From Pseudomonas haemolytica (lineage in GTDB: Bacteria > Pseudomonadota > Gammaproteobacteria > Pseudomonadales > Pseudomonadaceae), in NCBI RefSeq assembly GCF_009659625.1, contig NZ_VOIW01000010.1, positions 29,426 to 93,425 of the forward strand: DNA of 64,000 bases, given 5' to 3'. Of the stretch, positions 51,790-61,287 are shown in pieces (within the stretch, counting starts at the first letter, position 1; each line of letters begins with the position of its first letter). The notes beneath the pieces are model-generated. The model searched no databases, was not told the origin of the DNA, and saw only the letters and a list, made by a program, of their open reading frames with translations. The position numbers and the translations under genes were made by a program.

Positions 51790-52692
51790 TCAGGGCAGGG
51801 CGGTAAACAGCTCCCGTCGTGCACCTTCGGTAATCGCCACGATACCGGGGTGTTTGACCTTGCGCTCCACCGAGATCGCATAAAACGACTCGGTCACCGC
51901 ATCGGTCTGGCCGATCAGCGCGACGCCGTATTGGCGTACCACTTCGTCGGCGATCACGCTAGGGGCGATAAAGATCCCGCTGCCGGATTGGCCGAATGCC
52001 TGCATCAGCGCACTGTCGTCGAACTCACCGATGATCCGGGGCTGAATCTGCTGTTCGGCAAACCAGCGCTGCAAACGACTGCGCACCACCGTCTCCGCTC
52101 CAGGAATCAGTAGCGGCGCGCCCTGCAAACACTGTGGGAAATCACCACCATACTGGTCAGCCAAGGCCTGGGTGGCGAAAAAACTGATGCCGCATTCCCC
52201 CAACTTCTGGCTGTAGCCCTTGATGTCCAGATGCGTGGGCATGGGGCTGTCGGAAATCACCAGGTCCAGGCGCTGGATCGCCAGGTCGGCCAATAATCGC
52301 TCGAGTTTGTCTTCACGGCAGGTGATACGGATCGGTTCGCTCAGCTCCATGGTCGGTGCGATCAACCGATAGACAATGGACTTGGGCACCACATCCGCCA
52401 CCCCGACCCGGAACGGAATCTGTTGCTCATCGGGCTGGGCGCGCAGCATCGCTTCCAGTTCATTGCCTGTCTGGAACATCTGCTCGGCGTAGGGCAGGGC
52501 CTGACGGCCGGCCTCCGTGAGTTCAAGCTGGCGTCCTACACGCTGAAACAAGGCAATGCCGAAGGTTTGCTCCAACAGGCTGATCTGCCCGCTGATGGTC
52601 TGGGGCGTAAGGTTCAACTGCTCGCATGCACGCACAATGCTGCCGGTCTTGGCCACCACCCAGAAGTAATGCAGTTGCCGATAATTGAGCAT
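51790..52692 (-). CDS. nhaR: LysR-type activator NhaR
   Basis: 300 residues. N-terminal wHTH with LNYRQLHYFWVVAKTGSIVRACEQLNLTPQTISGQISLLEQ, as in E. coli NhaR, and a C-terminal periplasmic-binding-fold effector domain (LDLVISDSPMPTHLDIKGYSQ, GISFFATQALADQY). NhaR responds to sodium and activates the antiporter nhaA and, in E. coli, pgaA; no antiporter gene is adjacent. Confidence 0.9.
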   Translation of the reverse strand: MLNYRQLHYFWVVAKTGSIVRACEQLNLTPQTISGQISLLEQTFGIALFQRVGRQLELTEAGRQALPYAEQMFQTGNELEAMLRAQPDEQQIPFRVGVADVVPKSIVYRLIAPTMELSEPIRITCREDKLERLLADLAIQRLDLVISDSPMPTHLDIKGYSQKLGECGISFFATQALADQYGGDFPQCLQGAPLLIPGAETVVRSRLQRWFAEQQIQPRIIGEFDDSALMQAFGQSGSGIFIAPSVIADEVVRQYGVALIGQTDAVTESFYAISVERKVKHPGIVAITEGARRELFTALP

Positions 52693-52826
52693 GACGGTCT
52701 ACACTTCGTGAAAACCGAAGTATACGCGAGAAAAATACGAATTTTCCTGAACTGTTCGCGTGCATAGAATGCCTCGCTATCGAGGGGCCACTACTTGGAC
52801 CCAATGGTTCTAACGAGGAATACAGC

Positions 52827-53078
52827 ATGAAACTCAATTCCCTGGGCGCGGCGTCGTTGCTTGCGCTTTCATTGGTAATGATCAGTGGCTGTGATCAGGT
52901 CGAGAAAAGCGCGCAACAGGTGTTGGGCAAGGCCACCGAATCGGCCAAGCAGGCCATCGATGACACTCACAAGGCCGCTGAGCAGGCATTGAGCGAAGCA
53001 ACGCAGGGCTTGATCAGCCCTGAGAAGCAGGAAAAAGACGCCGAAAACGGCGCTGAATCCGACACTAAAGAAACCTAA
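52827..53078 (+). CDS. Small lipoprotein
   Basis: 83 residues, ATG after GAGGAATA. Lipoprotein signal with lipobox ISGC (Cys 22). The mature chain is a run of amphipathic Ala/Lys/Glu-rich heptads (AQQVLGKATESAKQAIDDTHKAAEQAL), likely coiled, and no domain is named. Precedes terC by 30 bp and may be cotranscribed with it. Confidence 0.8.
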   Translation: MKLNSLGAASLLALSLVMISGCDQVEKSAQQVLGKATESAKQAIDDTHKAAEQALSEATQGLISPEKQEKDAENGAESDTKET

Positions 53079-53108
53079 TTCCCAGCACTACCACGTCAGG
53101 ACTGACCT

Positions 53109-53858
53109 ATGGATTACCTTTTACAACTGGCCGCCAGCCCCACAGCCTGGGTTGCCCTGGCTACCTTGATCGTCATGGAAATCGTGCTGGGCATCGATAA
53201 CCTGATCTTTATCTCGATCCTCACCAACAAATTGCCCGAGAAGCACCGGGCCAAGGCGCGGCGCATCGGCATCAGCATGGCGTTGATCCTGCGCCTGGGC
53301 CTGTTGAGCACCATCGCGTTCATCGTGCAACTGACGGCGCCAGTGTTTGAAGTGTTCGGCCAGGCGTTTTCGTGGAAAGACATGATCCTGATCGCCGGTG
53401 GCCTGTTCCTGGTATGGAAGGCAACCACCGAGATCCATCACAGCATGGACCCGGAACCCGAAGAGAAGACAACCGTCAGCAACGGCGTGACCATCGGCTT
53501 TGCCGCGGCGATCGGCCAGATCCTGATGCTCGACCTGGTGTTCTCCATCGACAGCATCATCACCGCCGTGGGCATGACCGAGCATTTGCCGATCATGATC
53601 ATCGCCGTGGTGGTCTCGGTAATCGTGATGCTGGTGGCGGCCGAACCGTTGGCCAAGTTCATCAACAACAACCCGACCGTGGTGATGCTGGCCCTGGGCT
53701 TCCTGATCATGATCGGCATGACGCTGATCGCCGAAGGCTTCGGTGCCCACGTGCCTAAAGGCTATGTGTATGCGGCCATGGCGTTCTCGGCAGCGATCGA
53801 GTGCTTGAACATTGCCCGGCGTAACCGGCATGCGCGTTTGCTCGCGGCTCGCCAGTAA
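53109..53858 (+). CDS. TerC family membrane protein
   Basis: 249 residues, about seven membrane helices. TerC marks: VLGIDNLIFISILTNKLPEKHRAKARRIGISMALILRL, then LDLVFSIDSIITAVGM, with the acidic residues in membrane helices that fit a metal-ion carrier (DNLIF, DSIIT). TerC proteins export or sense metal such as manganese and help with tellurite resistance. The terminator follows. Confidence 0.88.
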   Translation: MDYLLQLAASPTAWVALATLIVMEIVLGIDNLIFISILTNKLPEKHRAKARRIGISMALILRLGLLSTIAFIVQLTAPVFEVFGQAFSWKDMILIAGGLFLVWKATTEIHHSMDPEPEEKTTVSNGVTIGFAAAIGQILMLDLVFSIDSIITAVGMTEHLPIMIIAVVVSVIVMLVAAEPLAKFINNNPTVVMLALGFLIMIGMTLIAEGFGAHVPKGYVYAAMAFSAAIECLNIARRNRHARLLAARQ

Positions 53859-53871
53859 CCGCTGAACAAAC

Positions 53872-53907
53872 AGGCCGGCTGTGCTCATAAGAGCCCAGCC
53901 GGCCTTT
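53872..53907. terminator. Rho-independent terminator after terC
   Basis: AGGCCGGCTG and the reverse complement CAGCCGGCCT, with a 16-base AT-containing loop and a TTTTG tail. Confidence 0.9.
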
Positions 53908-53951
53908 TGCTGTCTGCTAGAATCGGCCCACTTGATAGCTTGAGGTCCCCC

Positions 53952-54986
53952 ATGAACGAGCCGATTCGCCTTACCCAGTACAGCCATGGTGCGGGTTGCG
54001 GCTGCAAGATTTCGCCCCAGGTACTGGAAGTGATTCTTGCTGGCAGCGGCGCACAGAACCTCGACCCCAACCTGTGGGTGGGCAACGCCTCGCGCGATGA
54101 TGCGGCGGTATACGCCATCGACGACGAGCGCGGCGTGGTGTCCACCACCGACTTTTTCATGCCGATTGTCGACGATCCCTTCGACTTCGGCCGCATCGCC
54201 GCCACCAATGCCATCAGCGACATCTATGCCATGGGCGGCGACCCATTGATGGCCATCGCCATTCTCGGCTGGCCGGTCAATGTGCTGGCGCCGGAGATTG
54301 CCCGCGAAGTTATCCGCGGTGGTCGTGCAGTGTGCGACGCTGCCGGCATTCCGTTGGCGGGCGGGCATTCCATCGACGCACCGGAGCCGATATTCGGCTT
54401 GGCCGTGACCGGTATCGTGCAAAAGCGCCATATGAAACGTAACGACACGGCTACCGTCGGCTGCCGCCTGTACCTGACCAAGCCCCTGGGCATCGGCATC
54501 CTCACCACTGCTGAAAAGAAGGGCAAACTGCGCGAGGCCGATATCGGCCTGGCCCGTGACTGGATGTGTACCCTCAACAAGCCCGGAAGCCGTTTCGGTA
54601 AGTTGGCCGGGGTGACGGCCATGACCGACGTCACCGGTTTCGGCCTACTTGGCCACTTGGTGGAAATGGCCGACGGCAGTGGCCTGACGGCTCGCATCGA
54701 ATACGCCAAAGTCCCACGCCTGCCGGGGGTCGAGTACTACCTGGACCAAGGCTGCGTGCCCGGTGGCACTTTGCGTAACTTCGACAGCTACGCCAGTAAG
54801 CTCGGGCGCGTGCAGGAGTTGCACAAACGTGTGCTGTGCGACCCACAGACCAGCGGTGGCCTGCTGATCGCTGTCACCCCGGAAGGCGACGCCGAGTTCC
54901 ACGCGGTGGCCGCTGAACTGGGCCTGGCCCTTGAGCCTATCGGTGAACTGCTCGAGCGACAGACCAACGCGGTAGAGGTGGTTTGA
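53952..54986 (+). CDS. selD: Selenide, water dikinase (selenophosphate synthase)
   Basis: 344 residues from ATG 53952. The start of the mature active site is HGAGCGCKIS, where C16 takes the place of Cys/Sec 17 and K19 that of Lys 20 of the E. coli enzyme. It makes selenophosphate from selenide, ATP and water. Its stop overlaps the mnmH start. No selenocysteine codon is needed because Cys is used. Confidence 0.94.
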   Translation: MNEPIRLTQYSHGAGCGCKISPQVLEVILAGSGAQNLDPNLWVGNASRDDAAVYAIDDERGVVSTTDFFMPIVDDPFDFGRIAATNAISDIYAMGGDPLMAIAILGWPVNVLAPEIAREVIRGGRAVCDAAGIPLAGGHSIDAPEPIFGLAVTGIVQKRHMKRNDTATVGCRLYLTKPLGIGILTTAEKKGKLREADIGLARDWMCTLNKPGSRFGKLAGVTAMTDVTGFGLLGHLVEMADGSGLTARIEYAKVPRLPGVEYYLDQGCVPGGTLRNFDSYASKLGRVQELHKRVLCDPQTSGGLLIAVTPEGDAEFHAVAAELGLALEPIGELLERQTNAVEVV

Positions 54987-56086
54987 TGGCGACTGACATC
55001 ACCGATTACCGCGACATCTTCCTCAACGACCGGCCGATGATGGATACCCGCGCGCCGGTCGAGTTCAACAAGGGCGCGTTCCCTGGGGTGCTCAACCTGC
55101 CGTTGATGACCGACGATGAACGCCAGCGGGTTGGCACTTGTTACAAGCAGCAGGGCCAGCAAGCGGCGATTATCCTTGGGCATCAGTTGGTCAGTGGCGC
55201 GATACTTGAGGAGCGGCTGGCGCGCTGGACCGCATTTGCTAAGGCCAACCCTCACGGTTACCTGTATTGCTTCCGGGGCGGCTTGCGCTCGCAGCTGGTG
55301 CAGCAGGTGCTGAAGGATGAGGCGGGTATCGATTACCCCCGGGTGAGTGGGGGTTATAAGGCCATGCGCACGTTTCTGCTGGAGACGGTGGATCAGGCTG
55401 TTGAGCAGTGCGACTTCGTCTTGTTGGGGGGGCTGACCGGCAGCGGCAAAACGGAAGTCATCAACCAGTTGAACAATGGCCTGGACCTGGAAGGCTACGC
55501 CAATCACCGGGGCTCCAGTTTTGGCAAACGCGCTACAGGCCAGCCGTCCACTATCGACTTTGAGAACCGCCTGGCGGTGGACGTTCTAAAAAAGCGTGCA
55601 CAAGGCATCGAGCAGTTTTTGCTCGAAGATGAAAGCCGCATGATCGGTAGTTGCGCCTTGCCACTGAATTTACACCGGGGCATGCAGACGTATCCGATGG
55701 TGTGGCTGGAAGAAAGCCTGGAACACCGCGTGGAGCGGGTGTTGCGCGAATATGTAATTGAGCTGTGCGCAGAGTTCAATGCAGCATTTGGCGAGTCGGG
55801 CTTTGAGCTGTTTGCAGAGCGTCTGACCCAGAGTCTGGCCAACATCCACAAACGTTTGGGTGGGGAGCGCTTTCAGCGCTTGCACGCGCTGATGCAAGAG
55901 GCCTTGGCTGAGCAGGCCCGCAGTGGAAGCGTGGATTTGCATCGGGGTTGGATTGTCGGGCTGCGCGAATACTACGACCCGATGTACGCGTTCCAGCGTG
56001 AAAAGAAAGGCGCGCGTATCGAGTTTGCCGGCGAGCAGGCGGCGGTAGTGGAGTATTTGCGCGAGCGGGCAGCGCGGGTGGGGTGA
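54986..56086 (+). CDS. mnmH: tRNA 2-selenouridine synthase
   Basis: 366 residues from ATG 54986; TGATG overlap with selD and GAGG upstream. An N-terminal rhodanese domain with active C95 (YLYCFRGGLRSQ) is followed by a P-loop GLTGSGKT at 149-156. It replaces sulfur by selenium at 2-thiouridine in tRNA position 34, using the selenophosphate made by the preceding gene; it also geranylates the base. The pair is a selenium-use operon. Confidence 0.94.
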   Translation: MATDITDYRDIFLNDRPMMDTRAPVEFNKGAFPGVLNLPLMTDDERQRVGTCYKQQGQQAAIILGHQLVSGAILEERLARWTAFAKANPHGYLYCFRGGLRSQLVQQVLKDEAGIDYPRVSGGYKAMRTFLLETVDQAVEQCDFVLLGGLTGSGKTEVINQLNNGLDLEGYANHRGSSFGKRATGQPSTIDFENRLAVDVLKKRAQGIEQFLLEDESRMIGSCALPLNLHRGMQTYPMVWLEESLEHRVERVLREYVIELCAEFNAAFGESGFELFAERLTQSLANIHKRLGGERFQRLHALMQEALAEQARSGSVDLHRGWIVGLREYYDPMYAFQREKKGARIEFAGEQAAVVEYLRERAARVG

Positions 56087-56095
56087 CCTATCGGG

Positions 56096-56123
56096 CCTCA
56101 TCGCAGGCAAGCCAGCGATGAGG
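56096..56123. repeat. Short REP-like hairpin between convergent genes
   Basis: CCTCATCGC, ten bases (AGGCAAGCCA), GCGATGAGG: a perfect 9-bp stem with the ATCGCAGGCAAGCCAGC core of a common Pseudomonas REP type. It lacks a T tract but stands between convergent stops. Confidence 0.6.
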
Positions 56124-56143
56124 GCCTCAGCCTCACGCTACCA

Positions 56144-57199
56144 CTAAAGAATCACTGCCCCGATCAACCCACACACCACCCCCACCAGCATGGTCAGCCC
56201 GGCCGCCGTCACCAGCACCCGCGCATCGAAATCCTTGCGCAGCATCAACAACGACGGCAGGCTCACGCTCGGCAGGGTCATCAGCAAGGCCACGGCCGGG
56301 CCGGTGCCCATGCCCAGGGTCATCATGGTTTGTACGATGGGAATCTCTGCCGCCGTAGGAATCACGAACAGCGTGCCGACAATCGCCAGCGGCACCAGCC
56401 AGACCAGGCTGTTGGTCATCGCTCCGTCCACATGGGGGAACAGCCACACCCGCGCCGCGCCGAGGATCAGCACCGCCAGGATATACACCGGGATGGTGCT
56501 CCAGAACAGCTGCCACAGGGTGCGCAGCCAGCGCCCCAGGAACGGTTGCGACTCCACGGTGCTGACGTTGGCGACGGCCTCCAGCGCCGCTTCCGGCACT
56601 TGGTCCGGGCGCGCAATCCGCTGCGCCACCAGAGACACCCCCACCACCAGCACAATCCCCGCCACCAGCCGTAGCGCAGTGAAGTCCCAGCCCAATACAA
56701 AGCCCATGAACACCAGGGTGGCCGGGTTCAACACCGGGTTGGCAATCCAGAACGCCAGCGCTGCGCCTACCGACACCTGTTGGCGCCGCATGCCTGCCGC
56801 CACAGGGGCTGCACAGCAACTGCACATCATCCCCGGCAAGGCGAACAACCCGCCGCGCAGGGTCGAGCCCAGCCCGGCGCGGCCAAACAGGCGCAGCAGC
56901 CAGTCGCGGGGGATCAGCACTTGCAGCAATGAACCCAGGATCACCGCCAGCACCGCGGCTTTCCAGATCGCCAGGAAATACACCTGGGCATAGGCCAGCG
57001 CCGCCGCGAGGGGCGAGCTTTGCTGGTCATTGAGAATCGAGGCGCCGATGCTGTGGCTGTCCGCCGCTACAAACGCCTTGAAGTAGTAGGGCGACCATTT
57101 CACATAGTAGAGGCCGATGCAGGCCACCAGGAGGAACAGCGCTGGTTTCCACCAGAACGACCAGCCCCGGCGGGGCTGGGTGGAAGCGAGGTTGGGCAT
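56144..57199 (-). CDS. Permease, ArsP-like (DUF318)
   Basis: 351 residues with about eight to ten helices. The ArsP_1/DUF318 permease marks are FALPGMMCSCCAAPVAAGMRRQQVSVGAALAFWIANPVLNP, with the conserved CSCC, and a related second half with TAAEIPIVQ. ArsP exports organoarsenicals with cysteine pairs; many members have no known substrate. No arsenic genes are adjacent. Confidence 0.83.
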   Translation of the reverse strand: MPNLASTQPRRGWSFWWKPALFLLVACIGLYYVKWSPYYFKAFVAADSHSIGASILNDQQSSPLAAALAYAQVYFLAIWKAAVLAVILGSLLQVLIPRDWLLRLFGRAGLGSTLRGGLFALPGMMCSCCAAPVAAGMRRQQVSVGAALAFWIANPVLNPATLVFMGFVLGWDFTALRLVAGIVLVVGVSLVAQRIARPDQVPEAALEAVANVSTVESQPFLGRWLRTLWQLFWSTIPVYILAVLILGAARVWLFPHVDGAMTNSLVWLVPLAIVGTLFVIPTAAEIPIVQTMMTLGMGTGPAVALLMTLPSVSLPSLLMLRKDFDARVLVTAAGLTMLVGVVCGLIGAVIL

Positions 57200-57257
57200 G
57201 AAGATGATCCGCAGGTGAGTCGATAGCCGCGCATCATACGCCCCTGCGGCTCATGCT

Positions 57258-57959
57258 TCAGATATCTGCGCTGACCTGGGTTGGATCCGGGCAGCTTTCC
57301 TCGCCGTTATTGAGCCCCTGCTTATAGTTACGGCTGAGCAGCGAGGCCTTACCGTTGTGCCAGGTCAGTGTCAGCACGTACAGGGAGTCATAGTCATTGC
57401 CGGACCAGTCATCGGTGATGGTGTGCTTTTCGCCGGACGCTTCGCTGGCGACTTTGTTGATCAGTTCCGGCAAGTAACCATGGGACCAGGCCGTGTAGAT
57501 CGTCGCGTTGCGGTACTTGTCCTCGACCAGTTCTTCGGCCAGGGCGCTGGTGTCATTCGCTGAAAACTCGATGTTCACCGGCAGGCCAAGCTTTATCGCG
57601 CTGGGGCTGATGGTTATCAATGGACGAATGTAGCTGTAGGAATTGTCCAGCTCACCCTCCTCGACATTACGTGTCGGGTTGGCGGCAAACACATAGTTGG
57701 CCTTGCCGAATTTTTCCGGCAACACGGTCGCCAGGTTCATGGCGCGGTTCAGGCCCTGGCAATTGAGTTGGCCCAGGCCGCCGGCCGGTTTTTCGCCATG
57801 GCGCAGGAATACCAGGGTTTGCACGCCGTCCACAGGTTGGGCACGGCTTTCACGGGCGTCGAGAACGGTGACGATGGCCGCGCTGACCAGCAGCAGCGGC
57901 AACATCATGTATGAATAGCGTTTGAATTGTTGCACAAGGCGCAGAGGCTTGATCTTCAT
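57258..57959 (-). CDS. Histidine phosphatase family, secreted or membrane anchored
   Basis: 233 residues with an N-terminal hydrophobic segment (MMLPLLLVSAAIVTVL). Catalytic LVFLRHGEKP carries the phospho-accepting His; the second conserved His is in WSHGYLPEL. This belongs to the branch with RHG(E)K motif and few known functions. Likely acts in the periplasm. Confidence 0.8.
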   Translation of the reverse strand: MKIKPLRLVQQFKRYSYMMLPLLLVSAAIVTVLDARESRAQPVDGVQTLVFLRHGEKPAGGLGQLNCQGLNRAMNLATVLPEKFGKANYVFAANPTRNVEEGELDNSYSYIRPLITISPSAIKLGLPVNIEFSANDTSALAEELVEDKYRNATIYTAWSHGYLPELINKVASEASGEKHTITDDWSGNDYDSLYVLTLTWHNGKASLLSRNYKQGLNNGEESCPDPTQVSADI

Positions 57960-58210
57960 TATAGGTTCGAGTCTTCGTGCGTCGGGTTAGGGCGGACAAG
58001 CCCGGCCCCAGTGACGCGTCAAGCGTCCTGCGGTATTCCCTGTCGGTATAGCAAGGTGCCTCCTTCACCCTTCGAGCGCTCTTAAGAGTGCTTTCGGGCG
58101 CTTTGGTTCGCCCATGCGGGATACTAACCGGGAAATGTTGCGCAACGATGACCCATGCACGCAGGCGGGCAGATGACTATCATGAGGGCTTTCCGCCCAG
58201 GGAGTTCTCG

Positions 58211-58909
58211 ATGAACGCACTCGCCGCTTTCCCGATCAACAGCAAATGGCCCGCCCAGCACCCGGAACGCCTGCAACTGTACTCGTTGCCCACGCCCAAC
58301 GGCGTCAAGGTGTCGATCATGCTCGAGGAACTGGGCCTGCCCTATGAGGCGCACAAGGTCAGTTTCGACACCCAGGACCAGTTGTCGCCCGAGTTCATGT
58401 CCTTGAACCCCAACAACAAGATCCCCGCGATCATCGACCCCAACGGCCCGAGCGGTCAGCCGCTGGCGTTGTTCGAGTCCGGCGCGATCCTGATCTACCT
58501 GGCGGAAAAGACCAGCCAGCTGCTCTCCGAAGACCCTGCCACCCGTTATGAAACCCTGCAGTGGCTGATGTTCCAGATGGCCGGGATCGGCCCGATGTTC
58601 GGCCAGGTAGGGTTCTTCAACAAATTCGCCGGCAAGGCTTATGAAGACAAGCGCCCGCGTGATCGCTACGTCGCCGAAGCCCGGCGCTTGCTGGAAGTCC
58701 TGGAAAAACGCCTGCTGGGCCGCACCTGGATCATGGGCGACGAGTACAGCATCGCTGACATCGCCACGTTCCCCTGGATTCGCAACCTGATTGGCTTCTA
58801 CGAATCCGGCGACGTGGTGGGTATTACCGACTTCCCTAACGTACTGCGCGCGCTGGACGGCTTTGTTGCACGTCCGGCGGTGATCCGTGGCCTGAACATT
58901 CCGAGTTGA
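58211..58909 (+). CDS. Glutathione S-transferase, YghU/YfcG (Nu-class) type
   Basis: 232 residues from ATG 58211, with GGAG ten bases before. N-terminal thioredoxin fold with LYSLPTPNGVKVSIMLEELGLPYEAHKV and glutathione-binding NPNNKIPAI and LFESGAILIYLAEK; helical C-terminal domain. Nu-class enzymes use glutathione disulfide as cofactor for disulfide reduction and are weak in normal conjugation. Followed in four bases by phzF. Confidence 0.9.
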   Translation: MNALAAFPINSKWPAQHPERLQLYSLPTPNGVKVSIMLEELGLPYEAHKVSFDTQDQLSPEFMSLNPNNKIPAIIDPNGPSGQPLALFESGAILIYLAEKTSQLLSEDPATRYETLQWLMFQMAGIGPMFGQVGFFNKFAGKAYEDKRPRDRYVAEARRLLEVLEKRLLGRTWIMGDEYSIADIATFPWIRNLIGFYESGDVVGITDFPNVLRALDGFVARPAVIRGLNIPS

Positions 58910-58912
58910 AGC

Positions 58913-59755
58913 ATGCCGACTTTTGATTTCCAGCAATTGGACGTATTTAGCCGAGTCCCCCTTAAAGGCAACCCGCTGGCAGTGGTACTGGGTGCCGATA
59001 GTTTCACGGACCAGCAGATGGCGGACTTCGCCAATTGGACCAACCTCAGCGAAACCACGTTCTTGCTGACGCCCCGCGATCCGCGGGCCGATTACCGCGT
59101 AAGAATCTTCACCACTCTCAAGGAACTGCCATTCGCCGGGCATCCGACTTTGGGCAGTTGCCACGCCTGGCTGCAAGCCGGTGGCGTGCCGCACGGGGAG
59201 GAGATCATCCAGGAGTGCGAAATCGGCTTGGTGCGCATCCGTCGCCAAGGTAATGAACTGGCGTTTATCGCGCCGCCGTTGTTGCGCACCGGGCCGTTGG
59301 AGGCGCCGCTGCTCGAGCGCGTGCGCCTGGCACTGGGCCTGGCGCACGGGGCCATTGTGCGCAGTCAGTGGGTCGACAACGGTGCAGGTTGGCTGGCAGT
59401 GATGCTGGCTGATCGTGATGCGGTGTTGGGCCTGAGGCCGGACTATTCGCAGCTACAGGATCTCGCGGTGGGGGTGATTGCCCCTTGTGACCCGGCTCGC
59501 GACGCAGTAGATGCGCAATTTGAAGTGCGCGCCTTTGTCGCTGGCGACGGTGCCCCTGAAGACCCGGCCACCGGCAGCTTGAATGCTGGCGTGGCGCAAT
59601 GGTTGCTCGCCGAGGGCCTGGCACCCAGCCGTTACGTCGTCAGCCAAGGCACGGCGATGGGGCGAGCGGGGCGTATTCACATCGAGCGCCAGGGTGACGA
59701 GATCTGGGTTGGTGGCGCCGTAGCGCTGTGCATCGAAGGGCGACTACAGCTCTAG
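58913..59755 (+). CDS. PhzF family isomerase/epimerase
   Basis: 280 residues. PhzF fold: FDFQQLDVFSRVPLKGNPLAVVLGAD, with the conserved glutamate in NLSETTFLL, and AFVAGDGAPEDPATGSLNAGVAQWL in the second half. The family contains the phenazine enzyme, but most members outside phz operons have unknown roles. No phenazine genes here, so this is a stand-alone paralog. Downstream of the GST gene, probably cotranscribed. Confidence 0.87.
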   Translation: MPTFDFQQLDVFSRVPLKGNPLAVVLGADSFTDQQMADFANWTNLSETTFLLTPRDPRADYRVRIFTTLKELPFAGHPTLGSCHAWLQAGGVPHGEEIIQECEIGLVRIRRQGNELAFIAPPLLRTGPLEAPLLERVRLALGLAHGAIVRSQWVDNGAGWLAVMLADRDAVLGLRPDYSQLQDLAVGVIAPCDPARDAVDAQFEVRAFVAGDGAPEDPATGSLNAGVAQWLLAEGLAPSRYVVSQGTAMGRAGRIHIERQGDEIWVGGAVALCIEGRLQL

Positions 59756-59872
59756 ATCAATGAATTGTTACGTGCCTGGCAATACACTATTGGCCCCTTG
59801 GCGTTTGTGTTGCCAGGACTTGGGGGCATAAGCTTTGGCCCCAAAGATTTCAGCCATTTTTTCAGGAAAGCC

Positions 59873-60847
59873 ATGACCAGTCAGTTCCCCCAAGCCCGCC
59901 CCCGTCGCCTGCGCCGCTCCCCGGAGCTGCGTGGCTTGTTCCAGGAAAGCGAATTCACTCTCAACGATCTGGTGCTGCCGATTTTCGTCGAAGAAGAAAT
60001 CGACGACTTCGTGCCGATCACCAGCATGCCGGGTGTGTTGCGCATCCCTGAGAAGAAACTGGCCGGTGAGATCGAGCGTTACGCCCGTGCGGGTATCAAG
60101 TCGGTGATGACCTTCGGTGTGTCCCACCACCTGGACGCCAGCGGCAGCGACACCTGGAAAGAACAGGGCCTGGTTTCGCGCATGTCCTCGATCATCAAGG
60201 ACGCGGTGCCGGAAATGATCGTGATGTCCGACACCTGCTTTTGCGAATACACCGACCACGGCCACTGTGGCGTGATGCACGGTGCCCATGTCGACAACGA
60301 CGCGACCCTGGTCAACCTCGGCAAACAAGCCGTAGCCGCCGCCCGCGCCGGGGCCGACGTGATTGCACCGTCGGCCGCCATGGACGGCCAGGTCCAGGCT
60401 ATCCGCCGCGCCCTGGATGACGCTGGTTTCACCCATATCCCGATCATGGCCTACTCCACCAAATTCGCCTCGGCTCTCTACGGCCCATTCCGCGAAGCCG
60501 GCGGCAGCGCGCTCAAGGGCGACCGCAAAAGCTACCAGATGAACCCGATGAACCGCCGCGAAGCCGTGCGCGAATCACTGCTCGACGAACAGGAAGGCGC
60601 CGACGCGCTGATGGTCAAGCCAGCCGGCGCCTACCTCGACATCATCCGCGACATCCGCGAGGCTTCACGCCTGCCAGTGGCGGCGTATCAGGTGAGTGGT
60701 GAGTACGCGATGATCAAGTTCGGCGCACAGGCCGGGGCGATTGATGAGGACCGGGTGGTGCGTGAGACGTTGGGGTCGATCAAGCGGGCGGGGGCGGATT
60801 TGATTTTTACGTATTTTGCGATGGATTTGGCGTTGGCAGGAATTTAA
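59873..60847 (+). CDS. hemB: Delta-aminolevulinate dehydratase, zinc type
   Basis: 324 residues from ATG 59873, with AGGA upstream. It joins two aminolevulinates to porphobilinogen in haem synthesis. Schiff-base lysines K197 (YSTKFAS) and K249 (MVKPAG) are present, and the zinc ligands C122, C124 and C132 occur in SDTCFCEYTDHGHCG. This is the E. coli-like zinc enzyme; the P. aeruginosa enzyme is known for a zinc-free, Asp-rich site, so the genome may have a second hemB. Confidence 0.94.
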   Translation: MTSQFPQARPRRLRRSPELRGLFQESEFTLNDLVLPIFVEEEIDDFVPITSMPGVLRIPEKKLAGEIERYARAGIKSVMTFGVSHHLDASGSDTWKEQGLVSRMSSIIKDAVPEMIVMSDTCFCEYTDHGHCGVMHGAHVDNDATLVNLGKQAVAAARAGADVIAPSAAMDGQVQAIRRALDDAGFTHIPIMAYSTKFASALYGPFREAGGSALKGDRKSYQMNPMNRREAVRESLLDEQEGADALMVKPAGAYLDIIRDIREASRLPVAAYQVSGEYAMIKFGAQAGAIDEDRVVRETLGSIKRAGADLIFTYFAMDLALAGI

Positions 60848-60862
60848 GGGCATCGGTTAACC

Positions 60863-60888
60863 CTGTGGCGAGCGAGCTTGCTTGTCAC
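60863..60888. repeat. Solo REP element
   Basis: CTGTGGCGAGCGAGCTTGCT, a single arm of the REP family used in the REPINs of this window, between the convergent hemB and immunity gene. Confidence 0.7.
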
Positions 60889-60900
60889 GGGGGTATTCGG

Positions 60901-61287
60901 CTAAATCTCTACCGACTCAGCCCAACGTTGGCAGAAGTCATGCTGCTCTTGTATGTCGTTGGTGAGATCGTTTTCCTCATGAGCGAAGATATGTACGAGT
61001 TCTCCCTCTGGCTGCCCCATTGTCATCTCGTAAGCAACAAGTCCATTGGACATATGTGAAGACATACCTGACGTGTGGACGTTGATTTTCGCACCTTTGC
61101 ACAGAAAAATTGTGTCTTTCAAGTCAGCTCTCAATAAGCCGAAGCAATCGTACAGGTCCATTGCTGTGTAGGTTTTTTGTGTCCCATTGCTAAGCAATAG
61201 ATAAAGGGTGGGTTTGCCCCCTTCGTATTCGACCACCGCACTGTCACGTATACCGTTTTTGATGGTGGTGATTTCACGTGATTTCAT
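60901..61287 (-). CDS. Putative immunity protein for the RHS toxin
   Basis: 128 residues; its ATG overlaps the RHS stop by four bases (ATGA), so it is coupled to the toxin. No named family; sequence is polar, mixed alpha/beta, and lower in GC than the RHS core. Small genes right after RHS toxin tips nearly always encode the neutralising partner, so that role is strongly suggested by position. Cytoplasmic (no signal peptide), as expected against an intracellular ADP-ribosyltransferase. Confidence 0.75.
   Translation of the reverse strand: MKSREITTIKNGIRDSAVVEYEGGKPTLYLLLSNGTQKTYTAMDLYDCFGLLRADLKDTIFLCKGAKINVHTSGMSSHMSNGLVAYEMTMGQPEGELVHIFAHEENDLTNDIQEQHDFCQRWAESVEI

Noticed and set aside
53121..54431. 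Minus-strand frame (436 codons) opposite terC and selD
   Set aside because: Shadow of two certain genes.
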